This document shows positions 49,081 to 59,088 of a stretch of DNA of 64,000 bases, one piece after another. Positions within the stretch are counted from its first letter, which is position 1. The number at the start of each line of letters is the position of its first letter. Under the pieces are notes generated by a model, which was not told the origin of the DNA, ran no database searches, and saw only the letters and a program-made list of their open reading frames with translations. A program made the position numbers and the translations under genes. Source of the DNA: Streptomyces sp. DH37 (GTDB taxonomy: Bacteria > Actinomycetota > Actinomycetes > Streptomycetales > Streptomycetaceae); contig NZ_JARVKV010000018.1 of NCBI RefSeq assembly GCF_029813835.1, positions 1-64,000 of the forward strand, written 5' to 3'.

Positions 49081-49964
49081 GTGATCTCTCCCAGCAGTTT
49101 CTCGATGAAGGCCAGCGACTCTCGTGGGTTGAGAGCCTGCGCTCGGATCATCCCGTACCGCATCTCAAGAATCTGGACCTCTCTGGGATCCGAGACCAGA
49201 CGACTGGTGAGCTGGGCTTCCGAGTAACCCACCGTCGTACCGTCCTTGATCTTCAGCACGCGAAGTTCGCCGGCCATCCCTGCGTGCTTTCCGCGGTCCG
49301 TCGGCATCACCTGGATCTCGACGTTTCGCAACCGGCCGACGTCCAGCAGGTGTTCGAGCTGGCGGCGCAGCACCATTCTGCCTCCGATCGGCCTCCGGAG
49401 TGTCACCTCTTCCTGGACAAAAGTCAGCAGGGGAGCGGGTCGGCGTCCGAAGATCTCCTGTCGCGCCATCCGCGCGGCTACCTGCCGCTCGATCTCGTCC
49501 TCGCCGTACGGCGGGAGCCGCATCTCGAACAGAGCCCGTGTGTACTCCTCGGTCTGCAGCAGACCGTGCATGTTGTGGTTGGCGTACGCGCCCAGCTCCA
49601 CGGCCTCGGCCTCCAGCTTGGCCAGGTCCCGCACCTTCTTCGGGTACCGGGCCTCCTGCACGTCCTTCTTCATCGCCGCGAGCTTGCCGCCCGCGCCGAG
49701 CACCCGGTCCGCCTTCTCCAGGAACTCCGGGTGCGGCAGGCGCTTGGCGCGCTCGACCGCCGAGACCATGCCCAGGCTGTAGCCGATGGCCTCGCCCAGC
49801 TCGGCCTGCGTCAGCCCGGCCGCCTCCCGCCACAGCTTGATCTGCCGACCGGCGGCCTTCACCACCGGGCCGTACTCGTCGTCCCAGTCCTCCTCCCAGG
49901 ACGCGCCGTCCGCGCCGTCCGTGGTGTGGTCCGAGCGGTCCCTGCCGCCGCTGTCCGTGCTCAT
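49077..49964 (-). CDS. XRE-family regulator with DUF5753 domain
   Basis: 295 residues. An acidic N-terminus (about 1-32, ASWEEDWDDEYGP) is followed by an XRE helix-turn-helix (about 36-95, LTQAELGEAIGYSLGMVSAV) and a DUF5753 domain (about 105-290, ANHNMHGLLQTEEYTRALF, MARQEIFGRRPAPLLTFVQE, NVEIQVMPTDRG). Such proteins are DNA-binding regulators paired with DUF397 partners in sporulation and antibiotic control. It overlaps the first of three DUF397 genes. ATG 49964 is chosen because the longer upstream frame is unlike the family. A pair of inverted repeats upstream is its likely operator. Confidence 0.92.
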   Translation of the reverse strand: MSTDSGGRDRSDHTTDGADGASWEEDWDDEYGPVVKAAGRQIKLWREAAGLTQAELGEAIGYSLGMVSAVERAKRLPHPEFLEKADRVLGAGGKLAAMKKDVQEARYPKKVRDLAKLEAEAVELGAYANHNMHGLLQTEEYTRALFEMRLPPYGEDEIERQVAARMARQEIFGRRPAPLLTFVQEEVTLRRPIGGRMVLRRQLEHLLDVGRLRNVEIQVMPTDRGKHAGMAGELRVLKIKDGTTVGYSEAQLTSRLVSDPREVQILEMRYGMIRAQALNPRESLAFIEKLLGEIT

Positions 49965-50430
49965 GCGCACCAACCCCCTCCGCAGTCCCTCCGTAGCCCT
50001 TCCGTCACGCCCGTGCCCAACGGCGCCCGGCCCCGGCCCGTCACCCCGTACAGGCCGCACAGACCCGGCCCGCGACTCCACAGCGGCCGGTGGTCGATGC
50101 CCGGACGCCGCTGTCGGCCACACTAGTGACAGATCGATCACTCTGGGTGATGGAGGTTCGAAAATCACCCGAACAGGAAATTCCGTTCCGTTCCGGCGGC
50201 ATTCGCCGCCCGCCGCCGCGCCGGTTCGCCGGAGTGAATCGGTCCGGTGCCGGGCACCCGCGCGAAGTGCGGGGATCGCCTGACAGCCATGTCGACTTAA
50301 CCGGCGATTCAAACTCGCTTGCGAGCATCGCGGAATGCAGCCCGCCGTCCCGAACGAGCAGAGCCGGGGATCGGACCCGGCACCGTTCGCCGGAGCGCCG
50401 GTGATCCGCGCGTCGCGGAACAATGGAGGC
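49965..50430. other. Gene-less divergent region before ppk
   Basis: 466 bases between the XRE gene and ppk. It is clearly richer in A/T than its surroundings around 50120-50330. It contains the ATCACCC/GGGTGAT half-sites described separately and two copies of GTTCGCCGGAG (50224-50234 and 50385-50395). No coding frame is convincing. I could not identify a full PHO box with confidence. Confidence 0.6.
50137..50170. promoter_or_regulatory. Three ATCACCC-type half-sites
   Basis: ATCACTC (50137-50143), GGGTGAT (50145-50151) and ATCACCC (50164-50170). The last two form a perfect 7-bp inverted repeat around 12 bases; the first two form a tight palindrome ATCAC-5-GTGAT. They lie about 175-205 bases upstream of the XRE start, in the gap shared with ppk. 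Confidence 0.55.
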
Positions 50431-52644
50431 ATGAGCCAGTCAGCGCAGCCCTCCGTCGGTTTCATCGCCGCCTCGCGCCCGCACGCCATGACCACCCCGG
50501 GTCACGCGCTCGAGCCCGACCTCGACACCGATCCGGACGCCTACCGGGACGGCGAGGGCCCCGAGGGGGAGGGTGACGCGCTGCCGCAGGGACGTTTCCT
50601 CGACCGGGAGCGCAGCTGGCTCGCCTTCAACGAGCGGGTGCTGGAGCTGGCCGAGGACCCCACCACGCCGCTGCTGGAGCGGGCCAACTTCCTGGCGATC
50701 TTCGCCAGCAACCTCGACGAGTTCTTCATGGTGCGCGTCGCCGGCCTCAAGCGCCGCATCGCCACCGGCGTGGCCACCCGCTCCGCCTCCGGCCTCCAGC
50801 CGCGCGAGGTGCTGGACCTGATCTGGACCCGCTCGCGCGAGCTCATGGCCCGGCACGCCGCCTGCTTCCAGCAGGACGTCCTGCCCACCCTGGCCGACGA
50901 GGGCATACACCTCATCCGCTGGCCGGAGCTGACCGAGAAGGAGCAGGCCCGCCTGTTCACCCTCTTCCGGCAGCAGATCTACCCCGTGCTGACGCCGCTG
51001 GCGGTGGACCCGGCGCACCCCTTCCCGTACATCTCCGGGCTGTCGCTGAACCTGGCCGTGGTGGTGCGCAACCCGGTCAGCGGGCACCACCACTTCGCGC
51101 GGGTGAAGGTGCCGCCGCTGCTCTCCCGCTTCCTGGAGGCCTCCCCGCAGCGCTACGTCCCCATCGAGGACGTGATCGCCGCCCATCTGGAGGAGCTGTT
51201 CCCCGGGATGGAGGTCCTCGCCCACCACATGTTCCGGGTCACCCGCAACGAGGACCTGGAGGTCGAGGAGGACGACGCCGAGAACCTGCTGATGGCGCTG
51301 GAGAAGGAGCTGATGCGGCGCCGCTTCGGGCCCCCGGTGCGCCTGGAGGTCGAGGAGTCCATCGACCCGTACGTGCTGGACCTGCTGGTGCGCGAGCTGA
51401 AGGTCTCCGAGTCCGAGGTCTACCCGCTGCCCGGTCCGCTGGACCTCACCGGGCTGTTCGGGATCGCCGCGCTGGACAAGCCGGAGCTGAAGTACCGCAA
51501 GTTCGTCGCCGGCACCCACCGCGACCTGGCCGAGGTCGAGTCGGCCTCCGCGCCCGACGTCTTCGGGGCGCTGCGCGAGCGCGACGTGCTGCTGCACCAC
51601 CCGTACGACTCCTTCTCCACCTCCGTGCAGCGCTTCCTGGAGCAGGCCGCCGCCGACCCGGACGTGCTGGCGATCAAGCAGACGCTGTACCGGACCTCCG
51701 GCGACTCCCCGATCGTGGACGCGCTGATAGACGCGGCCGAGTCCGGCAAGCAGGTCCTGGTGCTGGTGGAGATCAAGGCCCGCTTCGACGAGCAGGCCAA
51801 CATCAAGTGGGCGCGGAAGCTGGAGGAGGCCGGCTGCCACGTCGTCTACGGCCTGGTGGGGCTCAAGACGCACTGCAAGCTGTCGCTGGTGGTGCGGCAG
51901 GAGGGCGAGACGCTGCGCCGCTACAGCCACGTCGGCACCGGCAACTACCACCCCAAGACCGCCCGCCTCTACGAGGACCTGGGCCTGCTCACCGCCGACC
52001 CGCAGGTCGGGGCCGATCTGTCCGACCTGTTCAACCGGCTCTCGGGCTACTCGCGCCGCACCACCTACCGCCGTCTGCTGGTCGCGCCCAGCTCGCTGCG
52101 CGACGGGCTGGTCCAGCGGATCAACCGCGAGATCACCCACCACCGGGGCGGCCGTCCGGCGTACGTGCGGATCAAGGTCAACTCGATGGTCGACGAGACG
52201 GTCATCGACGCCCTCTACCGGGCCTCCCGGGCCGGAGTGCCCGTCGACGTGTGGGTGCGCGGCATCTGCGCGGTGCGGCCGGGGGTGCCGGGGCTGTCGG
52301 AGAACATCCGGGTGCGCAGCGTGCTGGGGCGCTTCCTGGAGCACTCCCGGGTCTTCGCCTTCGGCAACGGGGGCGATCCGGAGGTGTGGATCGGCAGCGC
52401 CGACATGATGCACCGCAACCTCGACCGGCGCATAGAGGCGCTGGTACGGGTCACCGACCCCGGCCACCGGGCCGCCCTCAACCGGCTGCTGGAGACCGGC
52501 ATGGCGGACACCACCGCCTCCTGGCACCTCGGCCCGGACGGCGAGTGGACGCGCCACGCCACCGACGCCGAGGGCCGGCCCCTGCGGAACGTCCAGGAAA
52601 TGCTCATCGACGCCCGGAGGCGCCGACGTGGTCCAGCCACATGA
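50431..52644 (+). CDS. ppk: Polyphosphate kinase 1
   Basis: 737 residues. It carries the four PPK1 domains: helical N-terminal ([20 protein letters not shown]), head, and two phospholipase-D-like C-terminal domains. Catalytic histidines are His481 in LKTHCKLSL and, by likeness to E. coli, His638 in [10 protein letters not shown]. It makes polyphosphate from ATP and, in reverse, ATP from polyphosphate. The first 55 residues are a variable extension. ATG 50431 ([11 protein letters not shown]) matches the Streptomyces pattern, although its GGAGG is only one base away; ATG 50488 is the alternative. The CHAD gene starts inside its last 17 bases. Confidence 0.95.
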   Translation: MSQSAQPSVGFIAASRPHAMTTPGHALEPDLDTDPDAYRDGEGPEGEGDALPQGRFLDRERSWLAFNERVLELAEDPTTPLLERANFLAIFASNLDEFFMVRVAGLKRRIATGVATRSASGLQPREVLDLIWTRSRELMARHAACFQQDVLPTLADEGIHLIRWPELTEKEQARLFTLFRQQIYPVLTPLAVDPAHPFPYISGLSLNLAVVVRNPVSGHHHFARVKVPPLLSRFLEASPQRYVPIEDVIAAHLEELFPGMEVLAHHMFRVTRNEDLEVEEDDAENLLMALEKELMRRRFGPPVRLEVEESIDPYVLDLLVRELKVSESEVYPLPGPLDLTGLFGIAALDKPELKYRKFVAGTHRDLAEVESASAPDVFGALRERDVLLHHPYDSFSTSVQRFLEQAAADPDVLAIKQTLYRTSGDSPIVDALIDAAESGKQVLVLVEIKARFDEQANIKWARKLEEAGCHVVYGLVGLKTHCKLSLVVRQEGETLRRYSHVGTGNYHPKTARLYEDLGLLTADPQVGADLSDLFNRLSGYSRRTTYRRLLVAPSSLRDGLVQRINREITHHRGGRPAYVRIKVNSMVDETVIDALYRASRAGVPVDVWVRGICAVRPGVPGLSENIRVRSVLGRFLEHSRVFAFGNGGDPEVWIGSADMMHRNLDRRIEALVRVTDPGHRAALNRLLETGMADTTASWHLGPDGEWTRHATDAEGRPLRNVQEMLIDARRRRRGPAT

Positions 52645-53793
52645 CCTGCCCCTCGGTACGGCCGACGGGGGAGGAGAGCCGTATCCGGAAACGCTTCCGG
52701 AGACCCACGAGGGCTCCCGTGAACCGCATCCGGATCTGAGGGGGGCGGCGGCGGGCGAGGTGCTGGCCGAGTACCTCCACCGGCAGGCGACCGACTTCCT
52801 GCGCAGCCTGCGGCTGCACGAGGAGAGCGCGGGCAGCGCCGAGTCGGCGGCCGTCGCGGCCGAGGCCGTACGGATGCTGCGCCGCTCCGCCCGCCGCATC
52901 GGCGCGGCCCTGCGGGTCTACCGGCCGCTGACCGACACCGCCCGGACCGACCAGCTCGGCGCCGAGCTGGTCTGGCTGTCGGGCGTGCTGGGGCGGGAGC
53001 GCGCGTACGAGGCGCGGCTGGACCGGCTGCTGGGGGCGCTGCACCGGCTGTCGTCCGCGCCCGCCGGGGCCGGCGAGACCGCCGGCCCGCCCGCCGGCCC
53101 GCCCACCCAGCGCGGCCCGTCGTCGCCCGGCGGCGGCCTGGGGATCGGCGCCGCCCGCGCCGGGGCGCTGCTGGAGCGGCAGCTCACCCTCGCCCGGACC
53201 CGCGCCCACTCCGCCGCCCTCCAGGCGCTCGGCTCCGCCCGCTTCCACGCCGTCGCCGACGCGGTGGCCGTCCTGGCCTCCGAGGCCCCGCTGGCCGGCG
53301 AGGCCGCCGCCCGCCCCGCCGTGCGCACGCTGCTGCCGCTGGCCGAGCTGGCCCACCGGCGCGCGGTGGAGGCCGTGGAGGCGCTGCCGCTGACCCGGGC
53401 CCGGCAGTCGTACAACGGCGAGGCGTTCGCCCACACCCTCGCCGTCGACGGGGAGCTGGACGCCGCCTGGAACCAGGTGCGGCTGCTGGTGCGGCTGCGC
53501 CGGTACGCCCACGAGGTCCTGCGCGCCGACGACCCGGCGCTGGCCGCCGCCGGCCGGGCGCTGGACCGGCACCGCGACGCGGCCGAGGCGGCCTCCGCGG
53601 CGGCCGCCGCCGCCCGCACACCCCGCATCGCCCCCGCCACCGCCTACGCGCTCGGGGTGCTCCACGCCGACCAGCGGCACGAGGTGGAGGCGGCGAGGTT
53701 CAGCTTCGGGCGGCTGTGGCACCCGGCGGTCTCGGCCCACCCGGCCGCGGCGGAGACGGCTCCGGTGGCGTCCGGCGCGGAGAGGAGCCGTTG

Positions 53794-53794
<1 letters not shown>
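52628..53794 (+). CDS. CHAD-domain protein
   Basis: 388 residues, GTG 52628, overlapping the ppk stop by 17 bases. Helical CHAD repeats run from about residue 40 to 370 ([60 protein letters not shown]). CHAD domains bind polyphosphate. Here it is coupled to ppk, so it probably binds or localises polyphosphate granules. Several positions that are His in typical CHAD proteins read Arg or Leu, so affinity may differ. A Gly/Pro-rich linker interrupts the domain near residues 140-175. The stop overlaps the Nudix start. Confidence 0.87.
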
Positions 53795-54288
<494 letters not shown>

Positions 54289-54353
54289 CAGCCCTTGTCA
54301 TCCTCCGGGACCACCTGCTCCGACCTGGTCTTTCCCTGTAGTTGAGCGTGGGC

Positions 54354-54382
54354 TTGTCAATTTTCCTTCCTGGAGTTATATA
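54354..54382 (+). promoter_or_regulatory. Consensus promoter of hsp20 gene
   Basis: -35 TTGTCA (54354-54359), 17-bp spacer, -10 TATATA (54377-54382). It is one of the best housekeeping-type promoters in the window and lies 52 bases upstream of the Hsp20 start. I found no clear CIRCE or HAIR element. Confidence 0.75.
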
Positions 54383-54433
54383 GAAGACAGAGGGCATCAC
54401 AGGACGGAGTGCCACGGAAGGAGATGACCCGTG

Positions 54434-54856
54434 ATGCTGATGCGTACCGACCCGTTCCGCGAGCTCGACCGCCTCACCGAGCAGCTGCTGGGCACCGCGG
54501 CCCGCCCGGTCGGAATGCCGATGGACGCCTACCGCTCCGGTGACGACGTGGTGGTCCACTTCGACCTCCCCGGCGTCGACCCGGAGAGCATCGACCTCGA
54601 CGTCGAGCGCAACGTCCTCACCGTCCACGCCGAGCGCCGGTGGCTCGGGCCGGAGGACGCCGAGCGGATCGCCGCCGAGCGGCCCACCGGCAAGTTCAGC
54701 CGGCAGCTCTTCCTCGGCGACACCCTGGACACCGACCGGATCGACGCCTCGTACGACGCCGGCGTCCTGACGCTGCGCATCCCGGTGGCCGAGCAGGCCA
54801 AGCCGCGCAAGATCCAGATCAGCGGCGGCACCGACAAGAAGGAGCTGACCCGCTGA
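54434..54856 (+). CDS. Small heat-shock protein Hsp20
   Basis: 140 residues. An alpha-crystallin domain spans about residues 30-130 ([48 protein letters not shown]) and ends with the conserved GVLTLRIPV. It is an ATP-independent holdase that prevents aggregation. An AAGGAG ribosome-binding site lies upstream; ATG 54434 and GTG 54431 are both possible. It is monocistronic, between a strong promoter and a hairpin terminator. Low A/T content elsewhere makes the promoter stand out. Confidence 0.93.
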   Translation: MLMRTDPFRELDRLTEQLLGTAARPVGMPMDAYRSGDDVVVHFDLPGVDPESIDLDVERNVLTVHAERRWLGPEDAERIAAERPTGKFSRQLFLGDTLDTDRIDASYDAGVLTLRIPVAEQAKPRKIQISGGTDKKELTR

Positions 54857-54860
54857 CGCC

Positions 54861-54889
54861 GGGGGCGGCCCGGCCGAGGGGCCGCCCCC
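54861..54889. terminator. Terminator after hsp20
   Basis: 11-bp stem GGGGGCGGCCC/GGGCCGCCCCC, four bases past the hsp20 stop and immediately before the stop of the converging methyltransferase gene. Confidence 0.75.
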
Positions 54890-55714
54890 TCACGTCCCCT
54901 TCCCGCTCCCGCCCGGCGCCAGGGCCTCCCACCGCACGGTGACCTCGCCCTGGCGCCAGCGGCGCGGCCCGTCCACGACCGGCCAGTGGGCGGCGACCTC
55001 CTTCACCGACCGCATCCAGCGCTGCCGCGCGCCCAGCGCGGCGTAGGGGGAGGCCGCGGCCCAGGCCCGGTCCAGGTCGCGCAGGAAGGCGTGCACCGGC
55101 TCGCCCGGGACGTTGCGGTGGATGAGCGCCTTGGGCAGCCGTTCGGCCAGGTCGGACGGGGTGGCCAGGGAGCCGAGCCGGGCCGCGAGCGTCACCGTGC
55201 GCGGGCCCTCCGGGCCGATCGCGACCCACGCGTGCCGCCGTCCGATCTCGTCGCACGTCCCCTCGACCAGCAGCCCGCCGGGCGCCAGGCGGGAACGCAG
55301 CCGGTCCCAGACGGGGACGACCTCCCGCTCGCCGTACTGCCGCAGGACGTTCGCGGCCCGGATCAGCATCGGCCGCCGCCCGCCGGGCAGCGGCACCTCG
55401 AAGCCGCCGTGGGCGAAGACCAGCCCGTGGCGCTCGTACGGCCGGGCCGCCTCGACCCGTGCCGGGTCGATCTCGATCCCGACGACGCTCACGTCCGGGC
55501 ACACCACCCGCAGCCGCTCCAGCAGCTCCACGGCGGTCCAGGGCGCGGCCCCGTACCCCAGGTCCACGGCGACGGGGCCGTGCGGATCGGCGGTACGGCG
55601 CAGCGCGGGGCCGTGGACGCCGGCGATCCAGCGGTCCATGCGCCGCAGCCGGTTCGGATGCGTCGTTCCCCGCGTGGCGGACCCCACGGGCCGCTCCGCC
55701 GCACGCCTGCCCAT
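54890..55714 (-). CDS. Class I SAM-dependent methyltransferase-like protein
   Basis: 274 residues. A Rossmann methyltransferase core has motif I VDLGYGAAPWTAVELLE near residue 50, the acidic motif II VVGIEIDPARVEAA near 78 and IRAANVLRQYGE near 118. The methyl acceptor cannot be read. The first 25 residues are Arg-rich and the family's usual N-terminus begins near MDRWIAGVHG, so a later start (ATG near 55639) is possible. It converges on hsp20. Its upstream region has the terminator of the LAETG gene. Confidence 0.8.
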   Translation of the reverse strand: MGRRAAERPVGSATRGTTHPNRLRRMDRWIAGVHGPALRRTADPHGPVAVDLGYGAAPWTAVELLERLRVVCPDVSVVGIEIDPARVEAARPYERHGLVFAHGGFEVPLPGGRRPMLIRAANVLRQYGEREVVPVWDRLRSRLAPGGLLVEGTCDEIGRRHAWVAIGPEGPRTVTLAARLGSLATPSDLAERLPKALIHRNVPGEPVHAFLRDLDRAWAAASPYAALGARQRWMRSVKEVAAHWPVVDGPRRWRQGEVTVRWEALAPGGSGKGT

Positions 55715-55744
55715 GGCGCAACCCTACGGTGTGCGGAGGACGGC

Positions 55745-55787
55745 GCGGCCCCGGTGCTCCGGGCACTGCCCGGAGCACCGGGGCCGC
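55745..55787. terminator. 20-bp stem terminator
   Basis: Perfect 20-bp stem GCGGCCCCGGTGCTCCGGGC and its complement around a 3-base loop (ACT), just downstream of the LAETG gene on the minus strand. It is the longest perfect hairpin I found in the window. Confidence 0.92.
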
Positions 55788-55809
55788 GGGGACCGCGGTC
55801 GTCCGGGCC

Positions 55810-56766
55810 TCAGTGCCCGGCGGCCCGGCGGCGCCGGACGGCGAACAGCACGCCGCCGCCGGCCAGCAGCAGCGCGGCGGCCCCGCCGGCGACGGGCCCG
55901 ACGTTGCCGCCGCCGGTCTCGGCCAGGTTGCCGCCGTCGGACGGGTTCTCGGGGCCGGTGGTCGGCGCGACGGACTCGGAGGCCTCCGGGGCCTGCGGGG
56001 ACTCACCGCCGGGCGCCGACTCCGAGGGGGCCGGGGGCAGCGACTCCGAGGGGGTCGCGGAGGGCTCCTCCGAGGACGGCGGGGTGGGCTCGGTGGTCTC
56101 CGGCGGGGTCTCGGAAGGAGTTCCGGGCGGGGACTGCGAGGGCTCGGACGGGGCCGGGGCCGGGGACTCCTCCAGGCACGCGCGCGTACCGCCGTTCCAG
56201 GCGGCGATCAGCTTGTCCTTGATCACCGGCCGGTCCGGGCCGACCGGCAGCGGCCCGTGGCCCTCGCCGGTTCCGCCGTCGAACCGGGTGCCGCCCCGGT
56301 AGAGGTCGATCTGCGCGTAGCAGCCCTCGTCGGGCACCGCGATGTCCAGGGTGTCGACGGCGCCCTTCTTCAGGGAGACGGTGTCGAAGTCGTGGAAGAC
56401 CTGTTCGCCGGAGGTCTCCCAGGTGGGGCCGTGGGTGCGGTAGGCGGCGAGGGAGGCGGTGCAGGAGTCGGCCCGCTGCGCGGCCCGGACGTGGATGTGG
56501 ACCGTGCCCTCCTCGGTGGGCCTCAGGCTGACGTTGTCCACCTTGACGGAGGAGTGCCAGCTCCTGCCGTCGAGGGAGAACTCGCAGTTGTCGGCCGCGG
56601 ACTTCTGGCCCGCGCCCTCTCCCGGCCGGAAGCCGGAGGAACTCCCCCTGTCCCAGCCGTCGCCGCCGGAGTGGGCGGCGGCGGTGGCGGCACCGCCCGC
56701 GGCGAGCGCCAGGGCGACGGCGCCCGTGCTCAGCAGCCGCATGGCGGAGCGATTCACTATGGGCAT
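55810..56766 (-). CDS. LAETG wall-anchored secreted protein
   Basis: 318 residues. A signal peptide (about 1-31), a folded region (about 55-210) with four Cys (NCEFSL, DSCTAS, EGCYAQ, RACLEE), a Ser/Pro/Glu-rich stalk (about 212-280), then LAETGG near 283, a membrane helix and an RRRRAAGH tail are visible. LAxTG is the signal of class E sortases of Streptomyces, so the protein should be covalently wall-linked. No sortase gene is nearby. The fold and role of the N-terminal domain are unknown. ATG 56766 is followed by a second candidate ATG eight codons on. Confidence 0.9.
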   Translation of the reverse strand: MPIVNRSAMRLLSTGAVALALAAGGAATAAAHSGGDGWDRGSSSGFRPGEGAGQKSAADNCEFSLDGRSWHSSVKVDNVSLRPTEEGTVHIHVRAAQRADSCTASLAAYRTHGPTWETSGEQVFHDFDTVSLKKGAVDTLDIAVPDEGCYAQIDLYRGGTRFDGGTGEGHGPLPVGPDRPVIKDKLIAAWNGGTRACLEESPAPAPSEPSQSPPGTPSETPPETTEPTPPSSEEPSATPSESLPPAPSESAPGGESPQAPEASESVAPTTGPENPSDGGNLAETGGGNVGPVAGGAAALLLAGGGVLFAVRRRRAAGH

Positions 56767-57099
56767 GTTTTTCCCAACACGATGTCGGTGCGGAAGCCGA
56801 CCGGCGCACGGCGCGCGCCGTCCGCTCCCGGGGCGCGATGGTCAGGCCGCGCGGACGCGGGAGGGCATGCCGGGCCGGGTCGGGCTGAAGGGTCGGAAGA
56901 ACGCACGCGGAGCACGGTGGCACCGCGGCACCATGCATCGTTGTGGCCCGTGTGAAACCTGTCAACCTCAGTGGTCTCCACACCGTTCATCGTTCACCGG
57001 TGCGCACCCGTCCCTTCGCGGAGCCGGGGCGCCCGGGGTGCTCGGGGTGCCCGGGGTGCCCGGAGCGCCCGGGGTCCCGGGGGCGCGGCCCCGCGCCCC
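56767..57099. other. Gene-less region with 9-bp repeats
   Basis: 333 bases between the LAETG gene and the end of the caspase-WD40 gene, both on the minus strand. A slippage-prone run of GGGGTGCCC-like units occupies about 57026-57076. No hairpin or coding frame is convincing. The LAETG gene's promoter must lie in the proximal part. Confidence 0.5.
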
Positions 57100-59088
57100 C
57101 TACTCCACGGCCCAGAGCCGGACCGAGTGGTCCGCGCCGGCGCTGGCGAGCGTCCTCCCGTCGGGGCTGAAGGTGAGCATCCAGATCTCGTTGACGTGAC
57201 CGGTGAGGGTCCTCAGGGATTTCCCGGTCCCCGCGTCCCAGAGCCTGATCGTGTGGTCCGTGCTGCCGCTGGCCAGGGTCTTCCCGTCGGGGCTGAACGC
57301 CGCCCAGTTGACGTCGTCGGTGTGGTCGGTGAGGGTCCTCACGGTCTCCCCGGTCTCCGGTCTCCACAGCCGTACGGTGTTGTCCGTGCTGCTGCTGGCG
57401 AGGGTCTTCCCGTCGGGGGAGTAGGCCACCGAGAAGACGCCGTCGGTGTGACCGGTGAGGGTCTTCAGCGGTTTCCCGGTCTCCGCGTCCCAGAGCCTGA
57501 CCGTGTGGTCGGTGCTGCTGCTGGCGAGGGTCTTCCCGTCGGGGGAGTAGGTCACCGAGAGGACGGAGTCGGTGTGGCCGGTGAGGGTCTTCAGCGACTT
57601 TCCGGTCCGTGTGTCCCAGAGCCTGATCGCGTGGTCCTCGCTGCCGCTGGCCAGGATCTTGCCGTCGCGGGAGAAGCTCGCCCAGTAGACGTTGTCGGTG
57701 TGGTCGGTGAGGGTTCTCAGCGGCTTTCCGGTCTCCGCGTCCCACAACCGGACGGCGTCGTCCGTTCCGGTGCTGGCGAGGGTCTTCCCGTCGGGGGAGT
57801 AGGTCACCGAGAGGACGGAGCCGGTGTGGCCGGTGAGGGTCTTCAGCGGCCTTCCGGTCCGTGTGTCCCAGAGCCTGATCGTGCGGTCCTCGCTGCCGCT
57901 GGCCAGGGTCCTGCCGTCACGGGAGAAGGCCACGGACATGACCTCGTCGCCGTGTCCGTCGAAGGAGCCGGGCCGGCCGGTGGGGGCCGCGCCGCCCGAA
58001 GGCGCGGCCCTGCCCTCCGTGCCCGTCCCGTCGGCCGCCTCCGGTCCGGCCCGGTCGTCGGGGTAGTAGATCCACAGGAGAGCGGCGAGGACCGCGAGGA
58101 AGGCCAGACCGGCGACGACACGGACGTTCGAGGCAGCCGCGCGGAACCGCGCGGGCGCCGATGCCGCGGCCTCCAGCGCGGCGGTGTGCTCGCGCAGCCG
58201 CTCCACCTCCCGTTCCCGCTCGGCGGCCTCCTCCTGGAGGTCCCGGATCCGGGCCTCCAGCGCGGTGACGATCTCGCGCAGGCGCCGGCTCTCCTCGGCC
58301 GGGTCGGCGTGGGTCTCCGGCGGGGCGGCGTTGCGGGCGAAGACGAAGTCGCGGGCGGCGTCCACGACGCGGGCCCTGGGCGGCACGGGCCGCCCGTCGC
58401 GGGCGAGGTTCTCCTGCATCCGCGTGAACAGCGAGTGCAGCGTGAGCTCCGGAGGGTGCCCGGGCATGCCCGTCTCGACGAGGTCGGCCAGGTACTTGGT
58501 GAAGTACGTCTGGGGCCGGGCGAGCCCCGGGTCCGTCTCGAACCATGCGGGTGTGTTCGCGGCACTGGCCGCCATGGTGTAGGCGCCCGTGCCGGCCGTC
58601 AGTTCCACGACCTCCTCGCCGGAGGCCGCCAACCTGCCGTCGCGGCCGATGGCCAGGCCGGAGAAGCAGCAGTCCAGGATCACGATCTTCATCGCGGCCG
58701 GGCTGCGGACCAGGGCCCTGCGGACGGCCTCGAACGGCAGACTCGTGGTGGTCCGGCGGTGCGGCTCGGTGCGGGAGCCGACCAGACCGAGGCACAGCTC
58801 GTCGTCCTCGTCGATCTGACCGTGGCCGACGTAGTAGAACAGCGCCACGTCCCGGGTGTCGGCGAAGTGGGAGACCAGCTGGTCGGGGAGTTCGCCCGGA
58901 CCGGACTGGTTGCCCAGCACGGTCAGCCGGTGCGGCGGCCAGCCGCACAGCGGTCCGGTGAGGAGGGCGGTCATGCGCGCGATGCTGTGCTGCGCGGCGG
59001 GGACCGGCGGGAGGTGGAGGTAGTCCCAGGTGCCCAGCAGGACGGCCCTGGAGCGGGTGTAGTCGCGCAGCGGGGAGCCGTCAGTCAT
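57100..59088 (-). CDS. Caspase-like protease with WD40 propeller
   Basis: 662 residues. The N-terminal caspase-like fold (about 10-250) has the catalytic His89 in YYVGHGQ and Cys141 in ILDCCFSG. A coiled coil (about 264-308), one membrane helix (about 323-343) and a Gly/Ala linker follow. The C-terminus (375-662) is a seven-bladed WD40 propeller whose 42-residue blades are unusually alike (SVTYSPDGKTLAS, TVRLWDAETGKPL). The protease domain should lie on the N-terminal side of the membrane and the propeller on the other, or both cytoplasmic with a tail anchor. Its start overlaps the EACC1 gene by eight bases. No STAND NTPase domain is present. Confidence 0.93.
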   Translation of the reverse strand: MTDGSPLRDYTRSRAVLLGTWDYLHLPPVPAAQHSIARMTALLTGPLCGWPPHRLTVLGNQSGPGELPDQLVSHFADTRDVALFYYVGHGQIDEDDELCLGLVGSRTEPHRRTTTSLPFEAVRRALVRSPAAMKIVILDCCFSGLAIGRDGRLAASGEEVVELTAGTGAYTMAASAANTPAWFETDPGLARPQTYFTKYLADLVETGMPGHPPELTLHSLFTRMQENLARDGRPVPPRARVVDAARDFVFARNAAPPETHADPAEESRRLREIVTALEARIRDLQEEAAEREREVERLREHTAALEAAASAPARFRAAASNVRVVAGLAFLAVLAALLWIYYPDDRAGPEAADGTGTEGRAAPSGGAAPTGRPGSFDGHGDEVMSVAFSRDGRTLASGSEDRTIRLWDTRTGRPLKTLTGHTGSVLSVTYSPDGKTLASTGTDDAVRLWDAETGKPLRTLTDHTDNVYWASFSRDGKILASGSEDHAIRLWDTRTGKSLKTLTGHTDSVLSVTYSPDGKTLASSSTDHTVRLWDAETGKPLKTLTGHTDGVFSVAYSPDGKTLASSSTDNTVRLWRPETGETVRTLTDHTDDVNWAAFSPDGKTLASGSTDHTIRLWDAGTGKSLRTLTGHVNEIWMLTFSPDGRTLASAGADHSVRLWAVE

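Noticed and set aside
50150..50400. PHO boxes upstream of ppk
   Set aside because: Two copies of GTTCGCCGGAG exist, but they are 161 bp apart and do not form the tandem 11-bp units of a PhoP operator. A scan with a PhoP matrix would decide.
54290..54434. RheA/HspR-type heat-shock operators before hsp20
   Set aside because: A TGTCATC half-site (about 54297) and a TTGA/TCAA pair exist, but neither forms the full known inverted repeat.
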